Shown here: positions 25,397-34,112 of the stretch, piece by piece | Layout: every line of letters begins with the position of its first letter | Position numbering within the stretch: the stretch's first letter is position 1 | Program-made: the position numbers and the translations under genes | Assembly (NCBI GenBank): GCA_022510805.1 | Contig: JAFLSS010000001.1 | Span: 1-59,042, forward strand | Direction of reading: 5' to 3' | Length of the DNA: 59,042 nucleotides | Source of the DNA: Akkermansiaceae bacterium | GTDB taxonomy: Bacteria; Verrucomicrobiota; Verrucomicrobiia; Verrucomicrobiales; Akkermansiaceae | Notes under the pieces: model-generated | Seen by the model: the letters and a program-made list of their open reading frames with translations, nothing else | Databases searched by the model: none | What the model was told of the DNA's origin: nothing

Positions 25397-26962
25397 TTAT
25401 TTGCCGGAGGAGCCGCCCATCTGGCGCAGGCGCGGGATGGCGCGGCGGCGGATGAGGTCATTGGCCGCCTCGGCAGTCTGGCGGTCGATGTGGATGGTGT
25501 AGGGTGAGCGGTTGAGGGTGAGCTCGACCAGGCCATCGGGAGTGGGGGTGTCGAGCAGCTCGGCAAATTCGGCAAAGTTGTGGATGCGCTTGCCGTTCAC
25601 CTTTTCCACGAGGCAGAAGCCGAGGGTGTCGTAACTGAGGGTGGCGGGGGTGGGGATGACCAGCGTGAGCAGCACGAGCTCGGTGCGCCCCTCTGCCATG
25701 AGTTCCTGCTCGCGGTCTTTGAGGGAGAGGATCGGGAGCGGCAGGCTGTGTGCGCGGTTTTCGAGCTCTTGGAGGTAGGTGCTGGAGGCCGGCTGGAAGA
25801 GCAGGCCGCCCCACATGATGTAGCGCGGGGCGACTCCCGGCAGCTCCACGCCGAACAAGCTCTTGTCGACGGCATCGCGATTCAGCTGCACGGGCAGCTC
25901 GAGCTGCTGGCCATCGCGGCTGATGCCCAGGGTGATCTGCTGGCCGAGGGGCTTGAGACTGCGGATGACCTCTTGGGCGCTGAGGAGACCATAGAGCGGG
26001 TGCTTGCAGCGGCCGAGTTTGTCGAGCTGCAGACCGTCGATCGAGGTGAGGACATCCCCCTTGCGGATGCCGGCGGCCTGGGCGGCGCTGCCGGGCATCA
26101 CCTCATTCACGTAGAGCCCGCCCTGCTCCGGGCTGAGCTTGAGGTATTTGGCGAAGATGGGGTCATCCAGCTCCGCGAAGGAGACACCTACCACCGGGGT
26201 GCTGTCGCCATGAGGCGTGCTGGCATCCAGGAAGCGGGAGATGAGCTCGGCATTCACGCAGTTCACACTTTGATCCCGGTTGTCCACGCCGGTGATGAGG
26301 CCGACGATGCGCCCCTCCTTGAGAATGGGCAGCCCCACAGAGACCCCGGAGGGGAGGGGTTTTTCGGAGCGCATGCTCAGCTGGGGGAAGCGGGCGACTT
26401 CATCGGCGCTCTCGGCCACAAGGCCGGTGCTCACGGGGGTGACGCCCTGCACGAGAGACCAGAGCTCAGCCGACTGGCCGAGCGAGAGGGGTGAGCCAAT
26501 TTCCAGCGCCGGCATGGAGTCGAAAATGGAGGCGTCCTCCGGGTGCTCCACGGTGAGCAGCGCGAGCTCGAGCCCTTCATCATATTTAAGCACGCGGGCG
26601 GTGACGCGGCGTGACTGGTCCGGCAGGGCGATCTCCATGTAAGTGGCAGCCCGCGCCGCGCGGCCCACGGTGAGCACGCGCCCTTGGCCCAGGTACACGC
26701 CCATGAAGGAGCCGCTGCTGGGGTTGGCTTTTTCCCAGGGGCGCAGGCGGTTGTAGTCCTGGCGCGTGGTTGAGATGTCGAGCAGGCTGCGCGCGGGCGT
26801 GACCGGCGGCTGCGCCTCAGGCTCCGGGGTCTGGGGGGCCTCCGCCTCGCCGGTTTGATGGGTGGTGGGATCTTTGGCCGCGGTGGCAGTGCGCGGGGTG
26901 GGTTTGCAGGCAGCCAGCAAGGCGCAGGCCAGGGCGAATGCTAAAGCTTGTTTGCTTTTCAT
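25397..26962 (-). CDS. HtrA-like lipoprotein, catalytic triad lost
   Basis: 521 residues from MKSKQALAFALACALLAAC, whose lipobox LLAAC predicts a lipid-anchored protein. The fold is a trypsin-like domain with a PDZ domain (GGLYVNEVMPGSAAQAAGI, GDVLTSIDG) and a further PDZ-like region. All three triad positions are changed: the His of TNAHV is Arg (LTVGRA), the Asp of DLAL is Glu (ELAL) and the Ser of GNSGGPV is Val (VSVGLPI). It is therefore probably a non-catalytic binding partner. It follows the active HtrA gene by 28 bases. Upstream in-frame codons are ignored because they precede the lipoprotein signal. Confidence 0.85.
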   Translation of the reverse strand: MKSKQALAFALACALLAACKPTPRTATAAKDPTTHQTGEAEAPQTPEPEAQPPVTPARSLLDISTTRQDYNRLRPWEKANPSSGSFMGVYLGQGRVLTVGRAARAATYMEIALPDQSRRVTARVLKYDEGLELALLTVEHPEDASIFDSMPALEIGSPLSLGQSAELWSLVQGVTPVSTGLVAESADEVARFPQLSMRSEKPLPSGVSVGLPILKEGRIVGLITGVDNRDQSVNCVNAELISRFLDASTPHGDSTPVVGVSFAELDDPIFAKYLKLSPEQGGLYVNEVMPGSAAQAAGIRKGDVLTSIDGLQLDKLGRCKHPLYGLLSAQEVIRSLKPLGQQITLGISRDGQQLELPVQLNRDAVDKSLFGVELPGVAPRYIMWGGLLFQPASSTYLQELENRAHSLPLPILSLKDREQELMAEGRTELVLLTLVIPTPATLSYDTLGFCLVEKVNGKRIHNFAEFAELLDTPTPDGLVELTLNRSPYTIHIDRQTAEAANDLIRRRAIPRLRQMGGSSGK

Positions 26963-26990
26963 AGACAAAAAGGGGTAATGATGGGGTGAA

Positions 26991-28616
26991 TCAGAGGCGC
27001 GCCGCTTCGGGGATATTGTAGCCGGCGGAGATGCGGGTGTTGGCAGCGGGCAGGGCGGCGCTTTCCACGACATAGGGGCGCGAGGCGTCTTTGAACTCGA
27101 TGACGTAGAAATCCGGCTGCGGCTCACCCTCTGCCGGGTAGAGCAGGGAATAGAGGTGCTTGAGGCCCTTGACTTCGGTGCCGTTCACCTTGGTGACAAT
27201 GCGGCTGCCGTAGTCCTCGAAGCGGGCGTTCACCTCATCCGGGAGAACTTTGGTGAGGATGACCATATCTTCCCGCTCCTTGGCACCGCCGAGGCGCAGG
27301 AAGTCATCCATGGCCACGACGAAGTCCGAGGTGTCGAGGTGGTGAGCCATGACGACATTGCGCTGCAGGGGCTGAAAGACAAGCCCGGCAAACTGCACGT
27401 AGCGCGGCAGCTCATCGTACATATTGCCGGCAATTTCGATGCCGGGCAGGGGCACGAGGTGTACCTGCATCTCGCAGCGCTCACCGGCGCGCAGGATGGT
27501 GAAGGTGAGGATATCACCCTTGAAGGAGCGCTCTGCCAGCTCTTCGAGCTTGACACGCTCGCCGTCCAGCTCAATCATGGCTGAGCTGTCCACCGGCAGG
27601 CCATTCACCGCCAGCACCACATCCCCCGGCTGGAGGATGCCATCACTGCTGCCGCCTTTCACCACATCTGCCACGAGGGCGCCCCGGGCATCATCCGCCA
27701 GCTTGTAGTGCTTGCGCATGGCGGGGTTTTCCAGCGGGAAGAACTCCACGCCCAGGTCCACGTAGCGGTCGTAGTGCCCGTCTTCCACGTCTTTGAGGAA
27801 GCGGTGGATGACAGGCAGGGGGATCATGTAGCCGGTGGAGTTGGCTTGCAGGAGGCCTTGGAACGCCACGCCCACCACCTTGTCCCCCATGAGGACGGGG
27901 CCGCCGCTATTGCCGGGGTTGATGGCGGCATCCACCTGAACGGTGAGGTGGGAGGCGTTGAGCGGGTGGGCGTAGGGGATGGTGTCGATGCGGGAGACAA
28001 TGCCGCGGGTCACGGAGAGGCGGTCACCGCCGATGGGGTAGCCGATGGCGCGCACCTCATCCTCCAGCACAGGCATCTTGTCGCTGAATTCCAGGTAGGG
28101 CACATCGCGGAACGCCTCCGTGTTTTCCACCTCCACGAGGGCCAGGTCGGCATCATGCGCCACGTAGCGCACCTTGGCGCGGATTTTGCGCGCATCGGCA
28201 TAGGGGGATACATAGATGCGCTCCGCATTGGCCACCACGTGAGCATTGGTCATAAACAAGCCCGGCGCCACCATGAAGCCCGTGCCGTTGCCTCGGCCGA
28301 ACTGCCCTGCTTGCCAGGGGGTTGCGTAGTCCGGGATGCGGTTGGCGACCTCAATCTTCACGATGCCGCGGTAGGCCGCGGTGAGGGTGGCTGACTTATC
28401 GGCCGGGGCGGCGGCGGGGGGCGCCTCGCGGGAGATTTCGGCGGCGATGGCGGGCACGCTTGCCACTTGCACGGCTTCCTCGAGCGCCTCGCGGGTGGCG
28501 TGCTCGCGTGCGGCGTCAGCCGCTTGTGCCGGGGTGGGCTGTGTGGCGGCGGTTTCCTGCTCTGCGACAAGAGGCAGAGCCACAACTAAAGCTGCTGTTG
28601 CAATTCGGAGTATCAC
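26991..28616 (-). CDS. HtrA/Deg-family serine protease
   Basis: Periplasmic quality-control protease. The signal peptide starts at VILRIATAALVVALPLVA. The trypsin domain is intact: GNGTGFMVAPGLFMTNAHVV (His), DADLALVEV (Asp) and GNSGGPV (Ser). A PDZ domain follows (GALVADVVKGGSSDGILQPG), then a second PDZ-like region resembling plant Deg2-type enzymes. A GTG start at 28616 is proposed because the promoter -10 covers the upstream ATG at 28625 and the predicted transcript starts at the GTG. 541 residues. First gene of a pair with the inactive paralogue. Confidence 0.9.
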   Translation of the reverse strand: MILRIATAALVVALPLVAEQETAATQPTPAQAADAAREHATREALEEAVQVASVPAIAAEISREAPPAAAPADKSATLTAAYRGIVKIEVANRIPDYATPWQAGQFGRGNGTGFMVAPGLFMTNAHVVANAERIYVSPYADARKIRAKVRYVAHDADLALVEVENTEAFRDVPYLEFSDKMPVLEDEVRAIGYPIGGDRLSVTRGIVSRIDTIPYAHPLNASHLTVQVDAAINPGNSGGPVLMGDKVVGVAFQGLLQANSTGYMIPLPVIHRFLKDVEDGHYDRYVDLGVEFFPLENPAMRKHYKLADDARGALVADVVKGGSSDGILQPGDVVLAVNGLPVDSSAMIELDGERVKLEELAERSFKGDILTFTILRAGERCEMQVHLVPLPGIEIAGNMYDELPRYVQFAGLVFQPLQRNVVMAHHLDTSDFVVAMDDFLRLGGAKEREDMVILTKVLPDEVNARFEDYGSRIVTKVNGTEVKGLKHLYSLLYPAEGEPQPDFYVIEFKDASRPYVVESAALPAANTRISAGYNIPEAARL

Positions 28617-28623
28617 GCCCTCC

Positions 28624-28652
28624 ATTGTCTGCCCAACATGCGGCCAAGTCAA
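28624..28652 (-). promoter_or_regulatory. Promoter of the HtrA gene (leaderless GTG)
   Basis: On the minus strand TTGACT (28647-28652), 17-bp spacer, GACAAT (28624-28629). The GTG at 28616 is 8 nt beyond. Confidence 0.75.
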
Positions 28653-28744
28653 GCCAAAAACTCAGCATCCGCACGGCGGCGGGCGGCGCTGTCATCTCAG
28701 CACAGGCGGAGAGACAGCGCCGCGGATAAAGCAGCGGAGAGGGA

Positions 28745-30829
28745 TCACTCAATGCCGCTGCGTGTGAGCAGGGCGGTGGAGTCCGGCTCGCGGTGCATGA
28801 AATCGCGGAAAAGCTCAGCGGCGGGGCGGCTGTTGCCCCGGGAGAGGATGCAGCGGCGGAAATCCCGCCCGGTGCGGGGGTTGAAAATCCCCTCATCGCG
28901 GAAGCGGGAGAAGGCATCGGCCTCCAGCATCTCGGCCCATTTGTAGGAGTAATAGCCGGATTCATAGCCGCCGTCGAAGATGTGCGAGAACGCGCGCAGC
29001 ACCGTGTTGCCCGTTTGGGAGAGGGGCACGCGGTAATCCGCCAGCACCTCGCGATCCACCTCCTCAATATCGCGCCCCACGTAGCGCGGGGTGTGCACGT
29101 GGAGCTCGAGGTCGATCTTGCCGAAGCTCAGCTGGCGCATGAAGAACGTGGCGCTGCCGTAGTTGCGCGCCGCGAGCATCTTGGCTTTCATATCGGCAGG
29201 CAGGGGCTCCCCGGTCTGCCAATGGCGGGCAAAGAGATCCAGCGCCTCGGGCTCCCAGGTCCAGTTCTCGTTGATCTGGCTGGGCAGCTCCACAAAATCC
29301 CACGCCACATTGCAGCCGGCCAGGCTCTTGACCTCGACCTCGCTGAGCACCTGGTGCAGCAGGTGGCCGAATTCGTGGAACACTGTCTCGACTTCCCGGT
29401 GGTCCAGCAGGGCCGGCTTGTCGCCCACGGGGCGGCTCATATTGCCGCACATGAGCGCCAGGTGCGGGCGGCGGGGGGCGCCGGCAGAGGGCGGGCAGCC
29501 GCAGGTGAGGCAGTCCATCCACGCGCCGGCGCGCTTGCTCTCGCGCGGGTACCAGTCTGCATAAAAAGAGCCCAGGTGCTCGCCGGAGTCCGCATCATGC
29601 ACCTCAAAGAAGAGCACCTCCGGGTGCCACACTTCCACCACACCCTCCGGCAGCGGCTCACCCTCTGCGCGGCAGGCTGTGGGGCGCGGGGTGATGCGGA
29701 TGCCATATAGCCCCTCGTAGAGGGAGAACATGCCCTGCAGTACGCCCTGCATGGGGAAATAGGGACGCAGCTCTTCGGTGTCGAAGTCATAGAGCTCGCG
29801 GCGCAGTTTTTCAGTCCAGTAGGCCACATCCCAGGGGTGGAGGGCGGGGAGCTCGCGGCCGGTGGCCTGCTCAGCAAAGCGGCGGATGCGCTCTTGCTCG
29901 CTGCGGTAGGGGGCGAGCACGCGGGCATGCAGGGAGTCGATGAAGCTGAGCGCGGTGGCGCCGCTGCCGGCCATGCGGCGGGCGGTGGCGTAGTCTGCAT
30001 AGCAGGAGTAGCCGAGCAGGGCGGCTTTCTCTGCGCGCAGAGTAAGAATGCGGTGGATGAGGTCCTGCGTGTCGTAAGCGCCGCATCCTTTCGTTTGCAG
30101 CCCCTCCCAGACACGGCGGCGCAGGCTCTCGCTTTCGGCATAGGTGAGCACCGGCTGCACGGAGGTGAATTGCAGAGTGAAGCGCCACCGGGGGGACTCC
30201 GGGGTGCCGTAGCCCTTGGCCAAGGCATCTTGGCGGGCTTGCTCCACCGCAGAGGGCGGGAGGCCGGCGGTCTCTGCGGGATCGGTGGCCACATATTCCC
30301 AAGCGTTGGTGGAGTCGAGCACGCGCTCGCCAAATTGCTGAGAGAGCAGCGCGAGCTCAGTGGAGAGCTCCGCGATGCGCTTCTTACCCTCGGCATCGAG
30401 CTCAGCGCCGTTTTCCCGGAAATCGGCCAAGGTCTCCTCAATAAAGCGGCGCTTCACCGCAGAAAGCTCGGCCACCCAGGGCTGAGCCGCCGCGTGTTTG
30501 AGCGCCGCATAGAGCTGCGGGTTGAGCGTCACCTGAGTCGAGTAATTCACCACCTCCGGCATGAGCTCGGCTATCACCTCGCGCAGCTCCGGGGCATCCA
30601 TCACGCTGCGCAGGTGCGTGAGGCGCCCCCAGCCGCGCATCAGCGCCGCGCCGGCGTCCTCCAGCGCGGCAAACGTGGAGGCGTAGGTGGGGGACTGCTC
30701 GGCGCAGATGGCGGAGATGGCTTCTTCCGCCCGGCGGATGGCGAGGGGGATATCAACCCGAGCGCGCGCCGGCGTAAGGGCAGACCATTCAATATTCAAC
30801 GTATCATCAAGGAAAGGATGCTCACTCAT
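28745..30829 (-). CDS. M3-family oligopeptidase
   Basis: Zinc oligopeptidase of the thimet/oligopeptidase A (PrlC) type, cytoplasmic, degrading short peptides. The zinc motif is FHEFGHLLHQ, with the downstream Glu in FVELPSQINENW. 694 residues starting at MSEHPFLDD fits the family. No signal peptide. The start at 30829 is supported by the promoter; another ATG at 30841 overlaps the -10 element, and a much longer upstream extension is antisense to the next gene. Confidence 0.94.
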   Translation of the reverse strand: MSEHPFLDDTLNIEWSALTPARARVDIPLAIRRAEEAISAICAEQSPTYASTFAALEDAGAALMRGWGRLTHLRSVMDAPELREVIAELMPEVVNYSTQVTLNPQLYAALKHAAAQPWVAELSAVKRRFIEETLADFRENGAELDAEGKKRIAELSTELALLSQQFGERVLDSTNAWEYVATDPAETAGLPPSAVEQARQDALAKGYGTPESPRWRFTLQFTSVQPVLTYAESESLRRRVWEGLQTKGCGAYDTQDLIHRILTLRAEKAALLGYSCYADYATARRMAGSGATALSFIDSLHARVLAPYRSEQERIRRFAEQATGRELPALHPWDVAYWTEKLRRELYDFDTEELRPYFPMQGVLQGMFSLYEGLYGIRITPRPTACRAEGEPLPEGVVEVWHPEVLFFEVHDADSGEHLGSFYADWYPRESKRAGAWMDCLTCGCPPSAGAPRRPHLALMCGNMSRPVGDKPALLDHREVETVFHEFGHLLHQVLSEVEVKSLAGCNVAWDFVELPSQINENWTWEPEALDLFARHWQTGEPLPADMKAKMLAARNYGSATFFMRQLSFGKIDLELHVHTPRYVGRDIEEVDREVLADYRVPLSQTGNTVLRAFSHIFDGGYESGYYSYKWAEMLEADAFSRFRDEGIFNPRTGRDFRRCILSRGNSRPAAELFRDFMHREPDSTALLTRSGIE

Positions 30830-30839
30830 GTTGCCTCTC

Positions 30840-30868
30840 ATTGTAGCAAACCCGGTGTGGCATGGCAA
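30840..30868 (-). promoter_or_regulatory. Promoter of the M3 peptidase gene
   Basis: On the minus strand TTGCCA (30863-30868), 17-bp spacer, extended -10 TGC-TACAAT (30840-30845). The ATG at 30829 is 11 nt beyond. Confidence 0.8.
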
Positions 30869-31031
30869 GATGTATGTGCTTCCGCCGCGGCGCGTGGGCG
30901 CCGGATACAGGCGGGGTCTGCTGCGCGCCTTGGTTTGCAAGGTGTTTATTGCCAATATGAAAGTGCAATGGCTTTCGCTGTGTGTGGAGGGGCGTGCCTG
31001 AGCTTTTCGGCGGGGCGGGTGCGTTTTTGCG

Positions 31032-31060
31032 TTGCAGGTTGTTGGTCGGTGAGCTATAAT
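31032..31060 (+). promoter_or_regulatory. Promoter of the small membrane protein gene
   Basis: TTGCAG (31032-31037), 17-bp spacer, TATAAT (31055-31060). The ATG at 31070 is 10 nt beyond. Confidence 0.85.
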
Positions 31061-31069
31061 CGGTGCCGG

Positions 31070-31405
31070 ATGAGCGAGCAGGAAAATCAAAATGAGTTTA
31101 ACATATGGGATAGTGCCGGTGCGGCCGGGTTTCTGGTTTTCACGATGGCGGTGTTATGTTATGTTTTCTTCGATCACAATTTGCAGTGGACTTTCATTCT
31201 CATTGGCGCGGCGGGCTGTGCGGCGGTGGTGTGTTTCATTTTTGCGTGGCTGCTGGGTAGCCATAATATGAACCGCATACTGCAGTGGGCGGGTAATATA
31301 CTGTGCCTGGTTTTATGGGGGTTTGCTATCTATATGTGGGCGAATTCGCACAAGTTTGATGCTGTGCGTGATAAACCTGCTCAGCAGGTGGAGATTACCC
31401 GCTGA
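31070..31405 (+). CDS. Small three-helix membrane protein
   Basis: 111 residues. A short acidic N-terminus is followed by three hydrophobic segments (about residues 15-35, 42-62 and 72-90) and a charged C-terminus. No family was recognised. The near-consensus promoter immediately upstream supports expression. The convergent small secreted protein gene begins its 3' end 20 bases later. Function unknown. Confidence 0.75.
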   Translation: MSEQENQNEFNIWDSAGAAGFLVFTMAVLCYVFFDHNLQWTFILIGAAGCAAVVCFIFAWLLGSHNMNRILQWAGNILCLVLWGFAIYMWANSHKFDAVRDKPAQQVEITR

Positions 31406-31424
31406 GCAGGGGTGTGCGCCCGGG

Positions 31425-31820
31425 TCAGAGCGCGGCGGAGGGTGCCGCCGGCTGTGCCGGGGTGGGCTGGGGCGCCTGCTGGGGCGCTACCGGCTGTGCC
31501 GGAGTTGCCGGGGGCTGCTGGTGCCGCTGCATCGGGCGGTGTGGGTGCTGCGGGCCCCGCGGGCTTTTGTTGCATGTGCCGCAGGGCGGGGGTGTCATGC
31601 CGGCGGAAGCTTGGTCGAGCCCGGCTTCAAAGCCCATGAGGAAGCCTTTTTGAAAGCCGACGGCGGCGGCCAGCGCTGCTTGGGGGCATTGGCCGGCGGT
31701 GTCGCTGCCGCATTGGCTGCATTTGACTGTGGCCGGCGGCGGGGTGGTGGTGTCCTGGGCGGGCTGCTGCGCCAGCAGGGGCAGAGCCGCTAGTGTGGCG
31801 ATGATGGGGATGATCTTCAT
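31425..31820 (-). CDS. Small secreted Cys- and Pro-rich protein
   Basis: 131 residues with a signal peptide (MKIIPIIATLAALPLLAQ). The middle has five cysteines, in KCSQCG, GQC and PPCGTC, which could bind metal or form disulfides. The C-terminal 45 residues are a Pro/Ala/Gln-rich tail. Both neighbouring frames also look open because of the composition, but only this one has a signal peptide. Function unknown. Confidence 0.6.
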   Translation of the reverse strand: MKIIPIIATLAALPLLAQQPAQDTTTPPPATVKCSQCGSDTAGQCPQAALAAAVGFQKGFLMGFEAGLDQASAGMTPPPCGTCNKSPRGPQHPHRPMQRHQQPPATPAQPVAPQQAPQPTPAQPAAPSAAL

Positions 31821-32025
31821 ATGGTCTTGAGTGTTATGGTTAGAGGTTGAGTGATGGGGGAGGGCGCGGGGCGCTCTCCCTGCATGAGGAGTGAGACACC
31901 GCGGAGGGGTGGTGTGTTGCGCCGGGGCGGGGGTGTTTTGGCGGTGGATAGGCCGGCAGACTACAAGAAATTGTATCCTTTTGAAAAAAATGGTGTCACA
32001 GAGTGGGTTTTTGACTGTTTTAGAC
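31821..32025. other. Intergenic region upstream of the barrel protein
   Basis: About 240 bases lie between the two divergent genes. Apart from the promoter at 32026-32054, nothing further was recognised. The part near 31970-32025 is AT-rich. Confidence 0.4.
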
Positions 32026-32054
32026 TTGCCATGAATGCCAAACGGGTATACACT
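32026..32054 (+). promoter_or_regulatory. Promoter of the outer-membrane protein gene
   Basis: TTGCCA (32026-32031), 17-bp spacer, TACACT (32049-32054). The ATG at 32063 is 9 nt beyond. Confidence 0.75.
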
Positions 32055-32062
32055 AAGGTTGT

Positions 32063-33046
32063 ATGCTCAAGAAACCAATTTCTCTTTTTTCTGCCGGAAT
32101 GGTGGCGCTTGCCGCTGAGTTGCCGCCCGGAATCCCTGCCGGGGACATCACCTATGACGAGGTTTCGTACCAGTCGGGCGCGTCGGAGCTGCCCGCCGAG
32201 TTTATGGGTCCTGTGAGTACAACGCCGGATCCCCTCTACACGGCGCCTGCGGCAGTCGCGCCCTCGTCCAACCCGAACACCGTGGTGAATCTGCGTGCAT
32301 ATGCTGCTGATTATCAGGTGCGTGGTATGGGAGTGACCAATGATCTCAGCAGGTATGGCACTTCGTCGCTGAGCGTGTCACACACCTTTGCCAACCGCAA
32401 CTTGTTCCGCAAGGGCTTCCAGCACCGCATTCACGGCATGGCCGGCGCCATCTGGGACGCGGCGAGCCCGCTGGGTGATATCCCGCAGTTTGAGCTGGGG
32501 TACTCTGTGGGCAAGGAGTTGCTGCCAAACTTGATGTTGGAGCTGGGGTACAATTTACGCCGCGGTGGGTTGGAGGGCTACATGGCCAAGATGCATGACC
32601 GCGCCTCGCACCGCTCGGAGCAGGATTTGGCGATCTCGCTCACGTACAATGATTACCAGAAGGGCTTTTTCGGGCATGCCGAGGCGGGCTGGGCTTTCTA
32701 CGGGCTCACCGGCTGCTACTTCGACCTGGAGCTCGGCTACCGCTTCACCAATGTGGTGCGCGCGGCGGCCGGCGGCCTGGATGTGGAGCTGTCCGGCGGT
32801 GTCGCGCCGTCGATCAGCTACTGGGGCTCCGGCGTGGAGGGTATTGATGCTTACCGCGTGAAGTTGGGAGTGCTGCCTTTCAACCACAAGGGCACCATCG
32901 GCCGCGATGCGCACACGCTGATCAAGCCTTGGGTGCAGTGCTCGTGGACAGGTAACAACGCGCGCAAGATTTTCCACCACGTTGGCTACGGCCCTGTGGA
33001 TCATTTCCAGATCACGGCGGGCTTGGATGTGTCGTTCAAGTTCTGA
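32063..33046 (+). CDS. Outer-membrane beta-barrel protein
   Basis: 327 residues. The hydrophobic N-terminus (ISLFSAGMVALAAELPPG) looks like a short signal peptide. From about residue 75 there are alternating amphipathic strands rich in Tyr, Gly and aromatic residues (FELGYSVGKEL, LMLELGYNLRR, CYFDLELGYRFTNV). The protein ends in VSFKF with a terminal Phe, as expected for insertion by the BAM complex. No specific family was recognised. Monocistronic with its own promoter. Confidence 0.75.
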   Translation: MLKKPISLFSAGMVALAAELPPGIPAGDITYDEVSYQSGASELPAEFMGPVSTTPDPLYTAPAAVAPSSNPNTVVNLRAYAADYQVRGMGVTNDLSRYGTSSLSVSHTFANRNLFRKGFQHRIHGMAGAIWDAASPLGDIPQFELGYSVGKELLPNLMLELGYNLRRGGLEGYMAKMHDRASHRSEQDLAISLTYNDYQKGFFGHAEAGWAFYGLTGCYFDLELGYRFTNVVRAAAGGLDVELSGGVAPSISYWGSGVEGIDAYRVKLGVLPFNHKGTIGRDAHTLIKPWVQCSWTGNNARKIFHHVGYGPVDHFQITAGLDVSFKF

Positions 33047-33112
33047 TCGGGTCACACGCGCAGAGACATGCCTGCGGCGGCGCTAAGTGCTGCTGACCAG
33101 GCGTGAGAGTAA

Positions 33113-33153
33113 GCCGGGCGGCGAGGGAGAATACACCAATCTCCTCCCCCGGC
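33113..33153 (+). terminator. Possible terminator after the barrel protein gene
   Basis: An imperfect hairpin (GCCGGG with CCCGGC, GGAG with CTCC) is followed by T-rich DNA at 33163-33190. Confidence 0.4.
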
Positions 33154-33208
33154 TTCGCTGCTTCCCTCATTTTTCATTTTTTTCATCCCTCTATTTTTTT
33201 TCCCCCTT

Positions 33209-34003
33209 ATGTCCGAGCGAATCATCACGCGAAATCCCAATGAGATCTGCAAGCTGCGCAAAGCCGGCGAGGTGTCGGCGCGCATATTGTGCGAGGTGGC
33301 GGCCTATGTGCGCCCCGGTATCACGACCAAGGAGATCGACGACTATGCCCGCGAGCTTTTTGCCCGTGAGAAGTGCGGCAATGCTTTCTTTGGCTATGGC
33401 GGCTACCCCGGCCAGCTCTGCATCTCGGTGAATGAGGAGGTGGTGCACGGCATCGGCGGGCCCAAGGTGATCTGCGATGGCGACATCGTGAGCCTGGATG
33501 CCGGCGCCATTGTCAACGGCTGGTATGGTGACAATGCGCTTACTGTGGCAGTGGGCCATGTGAGCGAGGAGGCGCGCCGCTTGCTCGCTGTGACAGAGGA
33601 GGCGCTCTACCGCGGCATTGCTCAGGCGAAGCAGGGGAACAACCTGGCGGATGTGTGCGGCGCTATTGAGGATTTTGTCAAGCCGTTCGGTTTTGGAATT
33701 GTGCGCGACTATGTGGGGCATGGCGTGGGGCGCCACCTGCATGAGGATCCCGCGGTGCCGAACTTCCGCCCGCACTACCGCTTGCCGCACCTCAAGCGCG
33801 GGATGATTTTGGCGATCGAGCCCATGATTACCCTGGGTACGTGGCGCGTGAAAGTGCTGGATGACCAATGGACGGCAGTCACGGCCGATGGCTCATGGGC
33901 GGCGCATTTCGAGCATACGGTGGCTGTGGGCGCGCATGGCGGCGAGATCCTCACCGAGCGGCCTCGCATCGCCCTGCCGGAGCAGCTGGGAATCACCCTC
34001 TGA
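33209..34003 (+). CDS. map: Methionine aminopeptidase, type I
   Basis: Removes the initiator methionine from new proteins in the cytoplasm. The metal ligands sit in the expected motifs: SLDAGAIVNGWYGDNA (two Asp), GHGVGRHLHEDP (His), IEPMIT (Glu) and FEHTVAV (Glu). The histidine in EEVVHGIGG is also present. 264 residues, the usual length. There is no Shine-Dalgarno sequence in the T-rich stretch before the ATG. Confidence 0.96.
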   Translation: MSERIITRNPNEICKLRKAGEVSARILCEVAAYVRPGITTKEIDDYARELFAREKCGNAFFGYGGYPGQLCISVNEEVVHGIGGPKVICDGDIVSLDAGAIVNGWYGDNALTVAVGHVSEEARRLLAVTEEALYRGIAQAKQGNNLADVCGAIEDFVKPFGFGIVRDYVGHGVGRHLHEDPAVPNFRPHYRLPHLKRGMILAIEPMITLGTWRVKVLDDQWTAVTADGSWAAHFEHTVAVGAHGGEILTERPRIALPEQLGITL

Positions 34004-34025
34004 TCAAGCCCGGCCTGTGTTACAC

Positions 34026-34084
34026 AAATTTAACACTCTGCGCCCTTTTTTTCCTCGTGTTCGCGCTGTGTGTGTGTTAAATTT
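34026..34084. repeat. Inverted repeat between map and the PA14-like gene
   Basis: AAATTTAACAC (34026-34036) and its exact complement (34074-34084) flank 37 bases that include a T-run. It could be a terminator of map or an operator in front of the next gene. Confidence 0.45.
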
Positions 34085-34112
34085 CATCCTGTAATAACAC
34101 TTCATTCCAACC

